Positions 16,004 to 27,426 of a stretch of DNA of 64,000 nt are shown here, one piece after another; the stretch's first letter is position 1; every line of letters begins with the position of its first letter. The translations under genes and the position numbers were made by a program. The notes under the pieces were generated by a model. It saw only the letters and a program-made list of their open reading frames with translations, was not told the DNA's origin and ran no database searches. The DNA comes from Dimorphilus gyrociliatus (lineage: Eukaryota > Annelida > Polychaeta > Dinophilidae): assembly GCA_904063045.1 (NCBI GenBank), contig CAJFCJ010000022.1, positions 703,812-767,811 of the forward strand, read 5' to 3'.

Positions 16004-16305
16004 CAGCCTATCAGTCTCCTCTCTCCCTCTGTTTCTACCCTCTTATCGTGGCTGTGTGTAGATAGCAAAGCGGACGACTAAGCTTATAAGATCAGGTATA
16101 TCTGATCTGAATATGACTGTTTTGTAATATGTGCTCGTCAACACATCCTTCTATCTGCAATATACGTATATATCGCACAAGACAGCTCAATTTATCTAAT
16201 TAAGGAGAGAAAAGAGACAAAATAGGCGATTGAGATAGAGAGAGAGAGTTTGACGGCAAAGAAAACAAGTAGAATAATGAAAAAAGTAGAGAGAAAAAGA
16301 GAGAG

Positions 16306-16336
<31 letters not shown>

Positions 16337-19300
16337 TGGGATAATGGATAATAATGAAAACGTTTATTTAATATTCAAGAAATATAATTAGATGTTATAT
16401 TAAACGACCCTTCACAATACGTTTGATGGAAGAATACTTCCGCTTCTATTAAAACATTTGTATATTTTTATCCTTTTTATGTCCTATAGTTTCGTAAAGG
16501 TAAAATGCTTCTTTGTAACTATAGTTACCGTATATACATCTACATTTCTACCTTTCCATGTTTTAAGCCCGAATCCATATTACAAGTATATGTGCAGAAA
16601 TTGTTTACGTTACAAGGCATACATACAAATATAAGTGCGTACGGTATATACATATACACGCACATACATATTAGTATAAATGTATATCAGATATATGTGA
16701 TATACAAGATATATGCCATTATTAAAATGTAGAATACTATCTAGTAGATGCGTGTTTTTATTTTAAGTATAATGAGTGGAAGGTGAGAAGTGAGAGAGAG
16801 AGAGAGTGAGAGAGGAAGAGAGAGAAAGTGGGAATGAGAGAGAAAAACAAAAATACAAATTAAGTGTATTTTTCCCTTTCGAATAAGAGAAATAGGCAGC
16901 TGAACATAAAGAAATAATTTTTGTTTTTGTCTTTTCTCACTCGACAAAAAGACGTAAATATAAAAAGAAAACTAAATTGAATGGATCAGACTGTACATGC
17001 ATCTCTGTAAGTGTTTTTTTTTGTGAAATTATACTCTATTTGTATACAATTGTCAGAATAAAGAGATTTTACATATTTTTTATATAGTATATGTTCCACG
17101 TTTGCATGCACTCTGTATATTGTATACACAATAGATAATATTTATGGATAGATTTCAATTTGTGTGTAACTCAAACAGTCTGTTAATATAGTTGAATAAC
17201 CCTAAGCCTAAAATCGACCCTTATAATATATTATTACTTGTATACTCTATATATACATATATATATTTATAGAGAGAGAGAGAGAGCATATATACTCTAT
17301 GCATTTTGCACATGCGCAACACATAATACACTAATATAAATGCAAGTGTGATTTATCATTCTCTTTCTCTTTTCACTTATCCACTCGGTCACTCACTCAC
17401 TCACTTGTCCATTCATTCATTCATTCATTCATTCATTCATTCGTGCGTGCGTTTATTCCCTCATTCACCCCGCTTTGCCTGTCTCTCTATCCATAGCTCT
17501 TTCTTCGTCATCCTTTCTAACTATGTAAGTATTGTATACATAAAAATAAAAGAAAAGCGTTTTTTATATAAATAATTCACACATAAGGACATAAGTAAAT
17601 ATGTAAATATAAGCGAGAATAGACGAATATCAACATATACACAAATATATTTGTATATAAATAAGTGGAAATTGAATGAAGAATGGATATGTATTGCAAA
17701 TGTAAATGTTTTTAATTTTCGTTATCATGCATACGCAATTCATAATGCAATACATACTTAATACGCATTCATCAACACATGTACAAACACATACATTCAC
17801 ACATACGTATATTCTGTATATACATATAGATACACATGTGTGTACGCACGTTCGTACAGATGTAGTCATTCTCCTTTACATTCGAATAAATCTATTAGAC
17901 GCCGTATATTCTATAGTGGCATTATATTATATACAGGGCGATGAAAGACGTATTTAACTAGAATAATAGAAATATACCTTAGACGTGAATTGAAATGTCG
18001 CCAATAACGATATCGGCAACAACAACAATAACAACAACCTTAGCAATATAATTACTTAACAAATACATGATGCACCATTTATCAAGGTTAGGCTAGGCTT
18101 ATTCAACGTCCGTATTATAAATTTTCAGCCTATTCCCTTTCATGGAGTTTAACTGTTTTTGTTTAGCGGCGTATTGTTGTTATTGATCTTATTAAACAAG
18201 TGTATAGGCCTGAGCCAACATATTCAGAGTCCTTTATAATAATAATACTCATTGCCATTATCTATTCTTCATAGGACTAGAAAGAAATAGAGAAAAAGGG
18301 GGACGATAGTTGGGAAAGTATAAAAATAATAAATTTTTCATTAGCCCTATATCTCTATATAATTTCTCTTTCAGCTCCTAAGCCTTATTTTGTTCAAAAA
18401 TATACAAAATTTCTTTTCCAAAGTCGTACATTTTTGTATGTTTATCGATTGGCCTAGATATTCTGATGTTGCGTCCCGTTAATAGAATCGTCTCTTCCCT
18501 CAAATTCCCCTGCTATTCAAGAGTCGATCTAGTTAGATTATTTACTTTTTCTCCTACTTTGTATGCTAGTTCTTGTTCTTTTTTTTTTAATTCTCTTTTT
18601 TAACTACAACTATTACTCATTGCACTCTCAACACACTGTTCGTTCATCTCCACCAACGCTGTTTACTACTTGGTACTTACTATTAACAACTGATGGTCTT
18701 TCGAATTGTCTGCCTCCTCCTCGAGATTGTAAATTCTTTTTGCGTTCAATTTCAGATTATCAATCGCACTAATCATATTTTGTTTGTTCAAACAAGATAA
18801 AAAGACTTTATGAAATAATAGAAAAACTATATATAATTGCACGCTTTAACCTTTCAATAGGAAATATACGTTCTGAAAGCCAACCGCTTCCCTTTTTTAA
18901 ACGTAAATCTTCTCTGTTTACAATTTTTCAGGCTTTTCCTATATCTCCCTTTTCTCTTTCCTTACGTCTTTGAGCGGAAAAAAACCATGTGATAACTTAA
19001 TGTAATGGCGCATAATTTAATTAGTCGCCGAACTAAGGCCTATTGCATGGGATATTGGATTATGAATAAAACGAAGTGGATAGCTGGGAAACAGGTTAAT
19101 CCCCGCAATATATATACATATTCTATATCTTTATGTACTGTATATTTGCAGTAGAGCGTTGTTATGTATAAAAACTGTATTTATCACTCGACTTAACGGT
19201 TTATACACGCTGTGTTTTTTGCAGCTCACACGCTAACTGCTTCTGCACTCCCGCGTGTGCAGGCAGCAATAATCCAATGCAAATATATACAGCGACATTT

Positions 19301-19899
19301 AATATATGGCCGGATTATTAAGGTTAATGATAATAATCCGGAATCTTTTAAGATATGCTAATTATAGTCATTCATTTTATTCCCTTTCCCTCGTCTCCTT
19401 CCATTCATTTCTCTTCTCTGCGTTTTTCTATCAACGTCACGTCACTCCATTAATCAAACGATTGAAAGGTGAGGAAATATTGGGAATTATGTAATTCTGA
19501 TTACGAAAAATCAACTCTATTTGACGAGCGGCAGAGGAAAAATTACATAAAAACAATACTCCACTCGATTTACAATGTAATGAAAACTTGGACTAGAAGA
19601 GCTTCTGTTCAGAGTATATTGAAACAATTACCTTCCATCGCCAGCACCCTAACTTGTAGTATCTCTATTATAATAAAAAGAATAAGCCTACTCTTTCTTT
19701 AACGATATACCTTAAAATCTCAAAGAGAAACATATAAGCCTAATTTGTCTTTGATCTCTACCGAATTTCTTTCCTCGTTTTATTATTTACAATACGAAAA
19801 CGAAAGATATTTTGAAAACGAATCGAGAGCTCAATATGGGTTTGGAGAATTTGAATGCGATAGGATGAGATCGAGAGCCTTAACAGTCTGAATGAACAA

Positions 19900-19930
<31 letters not shown>

Positions 19931-20100
19931 AGAAAGACGGAAAGAAAAACCAGACAACTACACTAGTTACTTACCACGCCTTTTAAAGCGGCTTCGATAG
20001 CTTTTTCTCCGACCTCCTGCAAGTTTTCTAATGTTTCAACACCGCTCAACTTTAAAATGGAATCCTGTAAGTCGCAGAGAACGCACCTGTCCGCCGTCAT
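1..20100 (-). CDS. PDE2A: PDE2-type cGMP-stimulated cyclic nucleotide phosphodiesterase (5' and regulatory part)
   Basis: This is an ortholog of PDE2A, which hydrolyses cAMP and cGMP and is activated by cGMP binding to its GAF domains. Fourteen coding exons were placed by splice signals and phase: 19975-20100 (start codon), 12840-12937, 6338-6383, 5840-5899, 3085-3137, 2544-2969, 2442-2481, 2224-2287, 1255-1397, 1073-1189, 891-1006, 710-787, 447-530 and 1-40. They encode the N-terminal region, GAF-A, GAF-B ([25 protein letters not shown]) and the linker YKKVRESQ...ELMLYHMQ. The last visible exon reads [13 protein letters not shown], matching the entry to the PDE2 catalytic domain; the catalytic HD region is beyond position 1. 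GAF-B followed by the YKKV/LMLYHM linker separates PDE2 from PDE5, 10 and 11 as I recall those sequences. One exon between 12840 and 6383 and a linker exon between 5840 and 3137 were not found, because the phases there do not join directly. Confidence 0.93.
447..530 (-). CDS. PDE2A: PDE2A exon, pre-catalytic segment
   Basis: This 84-nt exon is bounded by ATCAG and GTAAGAT. It encodes [20 protein letters not shown] and LSENEMAM, aligning with the TYTPRSLPEDDTSMA region of PDE2A. Confidence 0.85.
710..787 (-). CDS. PDE2A: PDE2A exon, GAF-B to catalytic linker helix
   Basis: A 78-nt exon encodes [20 protein letters not shown] and MLYHMQ, the PDE2-specific linker helix ([20 protein letters not shown] in mammals). 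Both ends are phase 0. Confidence 0.95.
891..1006 (-). CDS. PDE2A: PDE2A exon, end of GAF-B
   Basis: The exon encodes [12 protein letters not shown] and the last GAF-B helix [15 protein letters not shown]. The NKFDE-type motif reads NK...FTANDI, so Asp is kept and the last Glu is Ile. Confidence 0.93.
1073..1189 (-). CDS. PDE2A: PDE2A exon, GAF-B core 2
   Basis: The exon encodes [19 protein letters not shown] then [18 protein letters not shown], the most conserved GAF-B segment in PDE2. The following intron is only 66 bp. Confidence 0.95.
1255..1397 (-). CDS. PDE2A: PDE2A exon, GAF-B core 1
   Basis: The exon encodes [19 protein letters not shown], then [18 protein letters not shown], which forms part of the cGMP-binding pocket of GAF-B. 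The acceptor is CTTTAG and the donor ACTG|GTAGTC. Confidence 0.95.
1717..1753 (+). repeat. (CT)n microsatellite
   Basis: Pure CT dinucleotide run in the PDE2A intron between GAF-B exons. Confidence 0.95.
2224..2287 (-). CDS. PDE2A: PDE2A exon, GAF-B helix 1
   Basis: A 64-nt exon encodes [20 protein letters not shown] and ER, the first helix of GAF-B. It is bounded by TGCAG and GTACGC and ends in phase 2. Confidence 0.93.
2442..2481 (-). CDS. PDE2A: PDE2A exon, GAF-A/GAF-B connecting helix
   Basis: A 40-nt exon, too short for open-reading-frame detection, encodes [13 protein letters not shown]. It matches ALLQVAKNLFTHL of PDE2A and joins both neighbours in frame. Confidence 0.92.
2544..2969 (-). 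CDS. PDE2A: PDE2A exon, GAF-A core
   Basis: This 426-nt exon (142 codons) carries nearly all of GAF-A, including [23 protein letters not shown] and [13 protein letters not shown]. The NK...F...D signature is present, but the final Glu of the classic NKFDE motif reads Val here (FNEKDV). In PDE2, GAF-A contributes to dimerisation. Confidence 0.95.
3085..3137 (-). CDS. PDE2A: PDE2A exon, start of GAF-A
   Basis: A 53-nt exon encodes [17 protein letters not shown], equivalent to the ELYDLDASSLQLKVLQY segment that begins GAF-A. It joins the next exon in phase 0 (RY|LSRETF). Confidence 0.88.
3138..5839 (-). other. PDE2A intronic interval, linker exon not located
   Basis: Low-complexity AT-rich DNA. 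Known PDE2A proteins have a variable linker here. Two weak exon-like stretches were seen, a Ser-rich one near 3650-3710 and one near 4371-4399 with a good GTAAGT donor, but neither joins the flanking exons in phase. There is a (GA)n tract at 4868-4890 and an ATT-rich tract near 5405-5490. Confidence 0.4.
5840..5899 (-). CDS. PDE2A: PDE2A coding exon (pre-GAF-A helix)
   Basis: A 60-nt exon encodes [20 protein letters not shown], which matches the LSDNEEWSLQAVEKH helix of PDE2A. The donor is GTTAGT and the acceptor TACAG. Confidence 0.78.
6338..6383 (-). CDS. PDE2A: PDE2A coding exon (VMPLADKEAG-equivalent)
   Basis: A 46-nt exon between CTGCAG and GTAAGT encodes [15 protein letters not shown]. 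It corresponds to the MPLADKEAGAVAAVIL segment of mammalian PDE2A and joins 5840-5899 in phase 0. Confidence 0.75.
7452..7477 (+). repeat. (CT)n microsatellite
   Basis: CT run in a PDE2A intron. Confidence 0.9.
8737..8788 (+). repeat. (ATCC)n/(ATCT)n tetranucleotide array
   Basis: ATCC units pass into about nine ATCT units. Confidence 0.9.
12840..12937 (-). CDS. PDE2A: PDE2A coding exon 2
   Basis: A CAG acceptor and a GTAAGT donor bound 98 nt encoding [20 protein letters not shown] and 12 more residues. It joins exon 1 in phase 0 and aligns with the YTYLLDGESQLV region upstream of GAF-A. It ends in phase 2, so the next located exon (6338-6383, entered after one base) is not necessarily adjacent; the protein segment expected between them is missing. 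Confidence 0.72.
13277..13312 (+). repeat. (GA)n microsatellite
   Basis: Pure AG run in PDE2A intron 1. Confidence 0.95.
13838..13862 (+). repeat. (CT)n microsatellite
   Basis: CT run leading into TTTC units and a 200-bp pyrimidine-rich stretch. Confidence 0.9.
15962..15996 (+). repeat. (CT)n microsatellite
   Basis: CT run in PDE2A intron 1. Confidence 0.95.
16303..16336 (+). repeat. (GA)n microsatellite
   Basis: AG run preceded by interrupted AGAGAAAA units. Confidence 0.9.
17410..17442 (+). repeat. (TTCA)n array
   Basis: About eight ATTC/TTCA units. Confidence 0.95.
19975..20100 (-). CDS. PDE2A: PDE2A coding exon 1 (N-terminus)
   Basis: The exon opens with ATG and ends at a GTG|GTAAGT donor, giving 42 codons. 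The [18 protein letters not shown] segment resembles the LQDALLSLGS... stretch of the vertebrate PDE2A N-terminus. An upstream non-coding or alternative first exon cannot be excluded. Confidence 0.8.
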
Positions 20101-20129
20101 ATTCGATTCTGGTGAATGCCTAATTGAAA

Positions 20130-20142
20130 CGCCCTCTGGTGG
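20130..20142 (-). promoter_or_regulatory. CTCF-like site upstream of PDE2A
   Basis: The minus strand reads CCACCAGAGGGCG, close to the CTCF core, about 30 bp upstream of the PDE2A start codon. The match is by eye only. Confidence 0.45.
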
Positions 20143-21655
20143 TTGACGATGAAAAAATCGAATCCTTATGCACTGTATACTATACCGCCCCGACTGCTTT
20201 TAATTCCTTGCCGGAGATTGGCGTTTATTGCTAAAATTTTATTATATTTCTTGTCTTTCCTACTTTTTTGCGGCACTTGGAAAATTGTTTTATAGAAATT
20301 TTTCATTTCATCACCCAAATGACGAGTGCTTTTAAGCCAAGTATTTGATGAGGGTAAACAGATACTTTTTAATAGTTTTTGCTACCCTCTGTCCCTCTAC
20401 CTTCTCCACTCTCTAGCTCCAATCTCTCTAAATTTCCTCCACTCGACACCTTTCTCTTTGTCCTTATAGTTTTCTATCTATTTATCTCTATCATCTACCT
20501 ATTTATCAATTCATCTATCTCTCGGTCTGCTTCTCCCTTTCTTAACCCTTTCCCATTCTCCCTACAAGACCAATTCTCCGTTATGTCTACGCCTCCGTGG
20601 TTTTCTCTATCAATTTTCCTTTCCAGTATAAACCCCCCGTCTGTTACTTTTTTCGACCCCTACCCCTCAGCCGCCCCGCTCGCCCGCTCGCCCACCCCCC
20701 TCGCTCCCCCTCTATCTCTCTCTTTCTGAGTGACGAACACTTGCTGGGCATGCCATCTATCGCCAAAAAAATTTAAACTTAAATTAGATAACGCATTCTC
20801 AATTAGTAATAAGATCTTGTTTGATGAATTAAAATAATCATTAGATATTCTCTAAGAATACAAACAATGTGCGAGGTTGGTTGGATGAAAGGCAAAACTG
20901 AGGATCAACTGTCAGGGGCAACCCTAAAACCAATGAAATAATTTTGTAAATGAAAAGAGAAAAGTGGTAATTGTTAGGTGGAGTTCTGTTTAGTCCATCG
21001 GAGAAAACATTTACACAAACTCGAGCAATTAAGCTCCTTACAATTTACATAATTGATCCGTTTTATGATGTAGAAAAACTTTTCTAGCACTAGACTTTGA
21101 TTTCTCTATCAACAAGCGATAAGATAAGCAGGCGAGAATATGTAAATATTCAACAAGATTTTACCTGCTTATATCTCTTCTTTCATACTTGTAACTTTTT
21201 TCTTGCCCGATAAACTTTTCTTTTATCCCTATAAGTTTTTTTCTCTATTTCTCTCCATTCGTCTTTCCACTCTTCCTTCCTTCTTTCTTTGTCTCTTCCC
21301 TATACACTTCTCTTGCTGTCTCTTGACCTCTTTCCCTCTTCATTCCCTCCTCTAACTTAACTCATCACTTTCAATATTTTATCTTTTTTTCGCACGATTT
21401 CTCTTACTTTCGCCTCCTACTCAACTTTTACTTTTTCTAATTGAATTAATCGTACCAATACTCGTCTCCTTAAATGTTTCGCTCGTATTAGATATAGTTA
21501 ATACTTTATTATAGTAAAACGTCCAACGTCGAAACTTTCTTATTTGCCCATCTGCTGGCTTGAGTGTTTTTTTTTTTTTTATTTCTATGCTTGCCCTTCA
21601 CCCTTCTCATTCAGAGATATAGATACACAGTATGTATATACAATATATATATACA

Positions 21656-21659
<4 letters not shown>

Positions 21660-21695
<36 letters not shown>

Positions 21696-21709
21696 TTATT
21701 TATTTATTT
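21660..21709 (+). repeat. (TA)n then (TTTA)n array
   Basis: Fifteen TA units followed by about five TTTA units. Confidence 0.95.
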
Positions 21710-23388
21710 CTATTAACACATTCTTTCTCTCTTCCCTCGTTCCTCTCTCCCGTGCCCCTTTACCCCTCCCCTCCCTCACCACCCCCTCTCTCTGTCACCC
21801 ATATTTTCATTCATTCATTCTTTCATTCACTGGGCATTTTTCAATATCAATGTCAGGTTTTGTTTTCAGTTGTAATTATAATATTTTCTGTATATATATA
21901 TATTTATATATGCAGTATATACAGTATATTTGTTAAACTGAGGGTTAGTTTATTTTGTTCAACGCCACCTGACGGCCTAAATAGTTCGAGACGATTAGGA
22001 AGTCTCAAGGTTGTGAAACTCTATGGTATTTTGCTAACAGTATCGCCATCTATAGCTCATATGGAAAGAAAAGAACTTGTGATATTTCTTTATGTAAATA
22101 TGCTTTGAAAGTGGCAAATATTCAATTCATTTGGGGCTTAGAAGGTAATTTGAGGGGGTAGGTTGACGACCGACCGAGTGAGAAAGAGATACAAAGACAG
22201 AGAGGGGACGAAGAGACAGAAAGGCAAAGACAGAAAAGAGATAGAGCATTTGAAAGCGAAGCAAAGACAAGGTTAATAGAATGTTACCATAAGCCAAATA
22301 TTACTGACAATACGTAAATATGTAGAGGACATATAGAAAGCACATAAAATACATATATATGTTATATACGGTTTGTTGAATATAGCGGACTATGTACTAT
22401 CTGTCAATAATATACAGGACATGTATTATACGTTTAAAAGCTTGTTTATATGTGTAGGTTAAAGGATATACACATTCTAATAAGAGAAAGAGAGACAGAG
22501 ACAGAGAGAGAGAGAGAGAGAGAGAAAGAAAGAAAGAAGAAAAAGTATGTATTTGGTAAATGAATGGAGTCTACAGATAGATTGCCATTGTATTTGTTCG
22601 TCGTCTACGTATAAAAGGAGAAGGGATTATAGATAAAATTATATGTGTATATATAGAGAATATATTGTATAAATGGTACATTCTATAAAAGAATATATAT
22701 TCTATACATAGTGAATGTGTGGCTTTGAAGCACCTTAGATATTGCTTACCGCGCACTAATTACACATTCTCTCTCTTATGGTGATGATATACTTAAAAAA
22801 TATGAGCTTTTATACACCTTCTTCTATTCTATTCATAAAGGTATCGTTTGCAGTATTAGTCAATTTCATATCCCACGTGATGTTGTCCAATCCTCTCTTC
22901 TTTTTTTTAATTATCGCATATTACCATTAAATAAATTATTCGACTTAAATTTATAGGCCAAAAGAGAGAAGGGAGATTAGCAGCCGACGGATAGAAATAG
23001 CGAGAAAAGGGGAGAGGAAAAGAGGAAGCAGAAAAGGAAAGAGATACTAAATAGAAAAGAAAAAAGAGATGATAGGCCTGAAGGTGTATTAAAAACAAAG
23101 CAGGCTATAGACAGGGAATATCTGTTTAGAAAAATAGTTGCCTTTCAACTGAATTGAACGATAAAACAGCGAAAGAGAGAATGAAAGAGTTTTTATTAAT
23201 ATAGTTTGAAACGTATCGATTGTAAAAGCTAATATATCAATATATCACCCCTTGTCTTTATTAAATATGATAAATAACCGTTTGGAATTATAGAATTAGA
23301 AAACACTGGCCAAATTGATCGCGTTAAAAGAATTCCGGACGAAAATAAGATTTATCGTTCAGATAATCTTATTGTCGTCAAATTTCGT

Positions 23389-23404
23389 CTACAGAGGGCG
23401 CTAT
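23389..23404 (+). promoter_or_regulatory. CTCF-like site, intergenic
   Basis: CTACAGAGGGCGCTAT resembles the CTCF core CCASNAGRKGGCGCT. Confidence 0.4.
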
Positions 23405-23699
23405 CCGAAATACAAAGGAAATGAAATAAATAGAGTGTTGATCACATTTCCAGGAAACGAAATAAACTCTTTTCATTCCTTATGAAAAAGCCGGGAAAGG
23501 AACAAGTCGAACGAAGAGAATAGTAGAGAAACTGTGATGCAAGGGGTAGAGAGTCTAATACTAGTTATAAAGAGAGAAACGATTACGTATATCATTCATT
23601 CCTCCTTTATTCGTTATGTAAATAATACACTTTTATACACAAAGTTTCTCGTACTTTTCGAAAATTTACCACTATAAGTTAAGCAACTTTTATCCTCTT

Positions 23700-23721
23700 C
23701 CTCTCCCTCTTTCTCTCCCTC

Positions 23722-23774
<53 letters not shown>
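23700..23774 (+). repeat. (CT)n microsatellite, longest in the window
   Basis: CT repeats with a few CCC interruptions, then a pure run to 23774. Confidence 0.95.
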
Positions 23775-23777
<3 letters not shown>

Positions 23778-24244
23778 TCCATCTCTATTCGTCTTCTTTT
23801 ATTATTTTATAATTTCTAACCTATCCATTAGGTAATTGACAAACGCCATTACATACATTATACAGATATAGTATTTAGTTGTTGCTATTGTTGCTGTTTT
23901 TTTTTTATATTGAAGAACAATCACTCTTCCTTTAAATTATTAATAAAAACTATCGACTAGTTGAAAGTTAATCATGAAATGAAAGTGAAAAATCTGTTAA
24001 ATTGGCATTTCAAAAAATTAAAAATGAAAATCAACTAAAAACAAACAAATGTTAAATTAATGAATTTTTACATCGGCCTCTTTTCTTTCTTTCTCGTTTT
24101 CTTCATCTCATTTCGTTACCCTGCCACTTTCTCTCTCTTTCTCTAGCTCTTATTGTTATCAATAAATTCTGTAAGCCTTTTTCCCCCAACGTTCTCTGAC
24201 ACCCCGAGAGGAATTTACAGCCAGAGAGGTAATTCATTTCAAAA

Positions 24245-24255
24245 AGATGGCGCTA
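24245..24255 (+). promoter_or_regulatory. CTCF/YY1-like site, intergenic
   Basis: AGATGGCGCTA fits the fly CTCF core and also the YY1/Pho ATGGCG core. Confidence 0.3.
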
Positions 24256-27200
24256 CCGAAAAGCGTAAAAAATGAAAGAGAGAGGGAGGAAGGGAGAGAA
24301 TGCAAAAATATGAATAGACACAGAACGGGGGTACGACACGGGAACGGAGAAATGTTGGCCTGAAAGAATAATTGAACAGTCGACTGTGTGCGAGAAACGG
24401 AGAAAGAGAGGGATAGTGAAGGGGAAATAGAAAAAAAAGATAAAGATTAGACGCCTCGCGTGACGCCGGACAACAAGTGCTTCGTCGCTCCGATAAAATT
24501 GGTTTATCGTCCACGCTTAGTATTAATTCCCTTTTTACAATAGCCCAGTTCTGTACACTTTTGGGGGCAAAGGATTAAAAAAGGCATCGGCCCCCAAATT
24601 AATTTGATTTTCGTTCAATAGGGAAAAAAATGTATTTTCATGCGAAGCAATCCGTCGATTTATCAGAATTATACAGGTTGCCGAATAGGTTACATTCGTC
24701 TAACCTCTAACCTCCAGCAGTCTTTTCGTATTACTGCTTATAGCTGTTCAAACTTTGTTGTTTATAGCCGGGGTTACTTTAACGAAAAACAGAAGAGGTC
24801 GGCAGGGGTTAATTTTTGCATTGCGAGAAGAAGGCGGAAGAAGAGGGAAAACCGACGAATGTGCTCGATTAAATTAGGAGCAATTGAGTATTTTGAATTA
24901 CTAAGGAAAGAGGGTAAAGAAGAATGGGGAAGGGGGAGGAAAAGATGAAAGAATTTTCCAGTAAAAGCAAATATGAGTTTGGCTAATATTGATTTATTAG
25001 TATGTGTTTTTAGGGGCTTCTTTCAAGCAGCCTATCGTCAGCTTAGACGGACTTTTGGGGTAAATCTCTGTCAATACATGAGCCGAAATATATTAAAGAA
25101 ATTCCCTGTTATTACATACTCCTTATATATATCTTAAATATATACACATGATTTAATTTTTATTTGAGGATTTTTGTAAATCTCTTTTGATGATGCCGAA
25201 ACTGAAATGTCCATCTAGAGAAGGAAGGGAGTAAGGCAATTAAGTAGGTAGGTAGGAGAGTTGAAAGATGTAGAAAGAGGAGAAGAAAAGAGGCAGAGAC
25301 AAAGAAGAAGAGAGGGAAGAACAAGAAGAAGAAGAGGAAGAAGAAGCAGTATATACAGTATATGTATATATATATATATATACATACATACAGTATATTT
25401 ATATAAAGAAATATAAATTCTCAAATATAAACAGATGTTGTTTAATCAAATAAATTTCTACTTCTTTTTTCGCTCCAAATTAATTTAGACGTTAAATGTA
25501 AAGTGTTGGGAGGGGGCGGTTTATAGCCTTCTTCTAAATCTCACCACCAATGGATGAGCGTATGCAAATAAGACAGATGCCTGTCTATTACACGCTTCCC
25601 TTCGCTTCTGCTACACAACTAAAGTATTTTTTTCTTAATTCAATTCAGTATTACGTAATCTGTCTTTTTATCTCTTACTCTCCCGCTCTTTTTTTCCCTG
25701 TCTCTCTCTCTCTCTGTCTGTCTCTCCCCTTCTCACCTTCTGTCTCTAAGCCTATTTTTATATTTAGAAATTATTAGCATAAACAAGATAAATAAGCAAT
25801 CAAAGAAAATGAATTGAATTGAATTTATTTGAATTTTTGCTCCAAATTGCAAAAGTAGCTTTCTCATGCTATTCGTTAAAGTTCAGAATATTACTTGTTT
25901 TTTTCGTTGTATTTAAAAGAAAAAGAAAGAGAAGAAGCAGAAGAAGAAGAAGAGACGAAAACTTGAAATAGACAGTATATTGAAAAAGTGAATAAATAGT
26001 TTAGTTTGCAAAAGCTGCTTTAGATTTTTGATTTGCAGATTCTTTGTATTTTTCGTTTGGAAAATGTCTTTTGAATAGAATACATAAATATGACTTTTGG
26101 CAATAAACTATACTTTTATATGTATGTATGTATGCATACATATACTATACATACTGCATTATACAATATACGTGCTGTATTTGCACTTTATATACAGTAT
26201 ATACTGTATACATCTTGCGTACAGCATATAAACTATATAAACTTTTTACTCAATATATAAAAATGTGTAAATATACTTTTATATCGTATAGTGTATATTT
26301 AAAAAGTTATATATTAATGACTGTATTTACTGTACTCTTTGTCATTCTCATATATGTTAATATATAAATTTATATATTCTGTATTTATATTACTTATATT
26401 TGTCTTATGTTTTTATGTATCTTTTATGCATTTTCTCTTTTCTTCCCTTTCTTCAGTACACCTTTCGAATACTGTATATTAGCGTTTAGACACAGCTCAT
26501 TCTGCATTGCACCATTTTGTATTCAGCCGTCTATTATTCTAATATTAGCTCTCTATATCAATTGAATTAGCCATTAAATCATAACAAGCGAAATTACATA
26601 ACAAACTCTTACAATCGGCTGCTTAATACATTTCTTTTTTCATTTTACTGCAACGCCATACAGGTTAAGAAGCATACTGTATCCCTTTTACAGAGTATGT
26701 GCTTGTGTTTCGTGTATATGCGTGCGTGTGTGTGTATGAGTGTGTGTCTATGTGGCGATTGTGTACGTAATGCGGACGTACGTGTCTTTTGCGTTTGTGT
26801 GTAGAGTTATGTGGCGATGTGCGAACTATAAACATCAATATAAATATATCTTTATAGTTTTTATAGTAAACCTTTCTTTCTAATTATCTTTCTTTTTGTG
26901 TTTTTTCTTTGCAGTGTGCGTGAATGCGTGATTGCAATGATATTTACTTTACATGTGTCGTATAGAGTGAAAAAGTTTGCTTGTAACACGTGCTTCTCAA
27001 TTCTACGAGAATAGAATGTTGTATTGTTGTTGTTTGCTCTGTTTGATATGAAAATAGATTTAAATAGAAAGGGGTTAAAGGTTATAATCTTTTAGTTATA
27101 TATTTGTATGTATGTATCTGTGTATGTTTGTTTGAGTGTTTGCTTTGTATATACATATATAAGTGTAACAGTTAACTTTTGCATGCACAACATTTACGTC

Positions 27201-27426
27201 AATAATCAAAAAACGTAAAAGAATATTAGTTTGTTTTTTTTGTTTGTTTGTTTCGTTAACGAAATAACAAAGATGAATGGGGCGTCTATTTTTTGTTCTG
27301 TTTTCCTTCTTTTGTTTGTTCCAATTTAACGCCGACTCATCAAATTTGATAAACACAAATTAATTACAAGAAAATGAAACTCAAAAATATTTAATGGCTG
27401 TAGAGTTTAACCATAAAATTAAATTT

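Larger units (their letters stand above)
12938..19974 (-). other. PDE2A intron 1 (7 kb)
   Basis: No coding signal was recognised. It contains (GA)n and (CT)n tracts at 13277-13312, 13838-13862, 15962-15996 and 16303-16336, a (TTCA)n array at 17410-17442, and long pyrimidine-rich stretches (13840-14050, 15240-15640) that create spurious open frames. Confidence 0.6.
20143..27426. other. Intergenic region between PDE2A and trh
   Basis: No coding segment was recognised. Both flanking genes point left, so this holds the PDE2A promoter side and the trh 3' side. It contains (TA)n and (CT)n repeats, four CTCF/YY1-like sites (about 21963, 22043, 23389, 24245) and many TATACAGTATA words. Open frames near 20379, 21544 and 24239 are low-complexity. 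Confidence 0.6.

Noticed and set aside
21544-22108. Overlapping open frames of 130 and 158 codons
   Set aside because: Much of each is encoded by poly-T, (TA)n and (TTTA)n repeats; no family resemblance.
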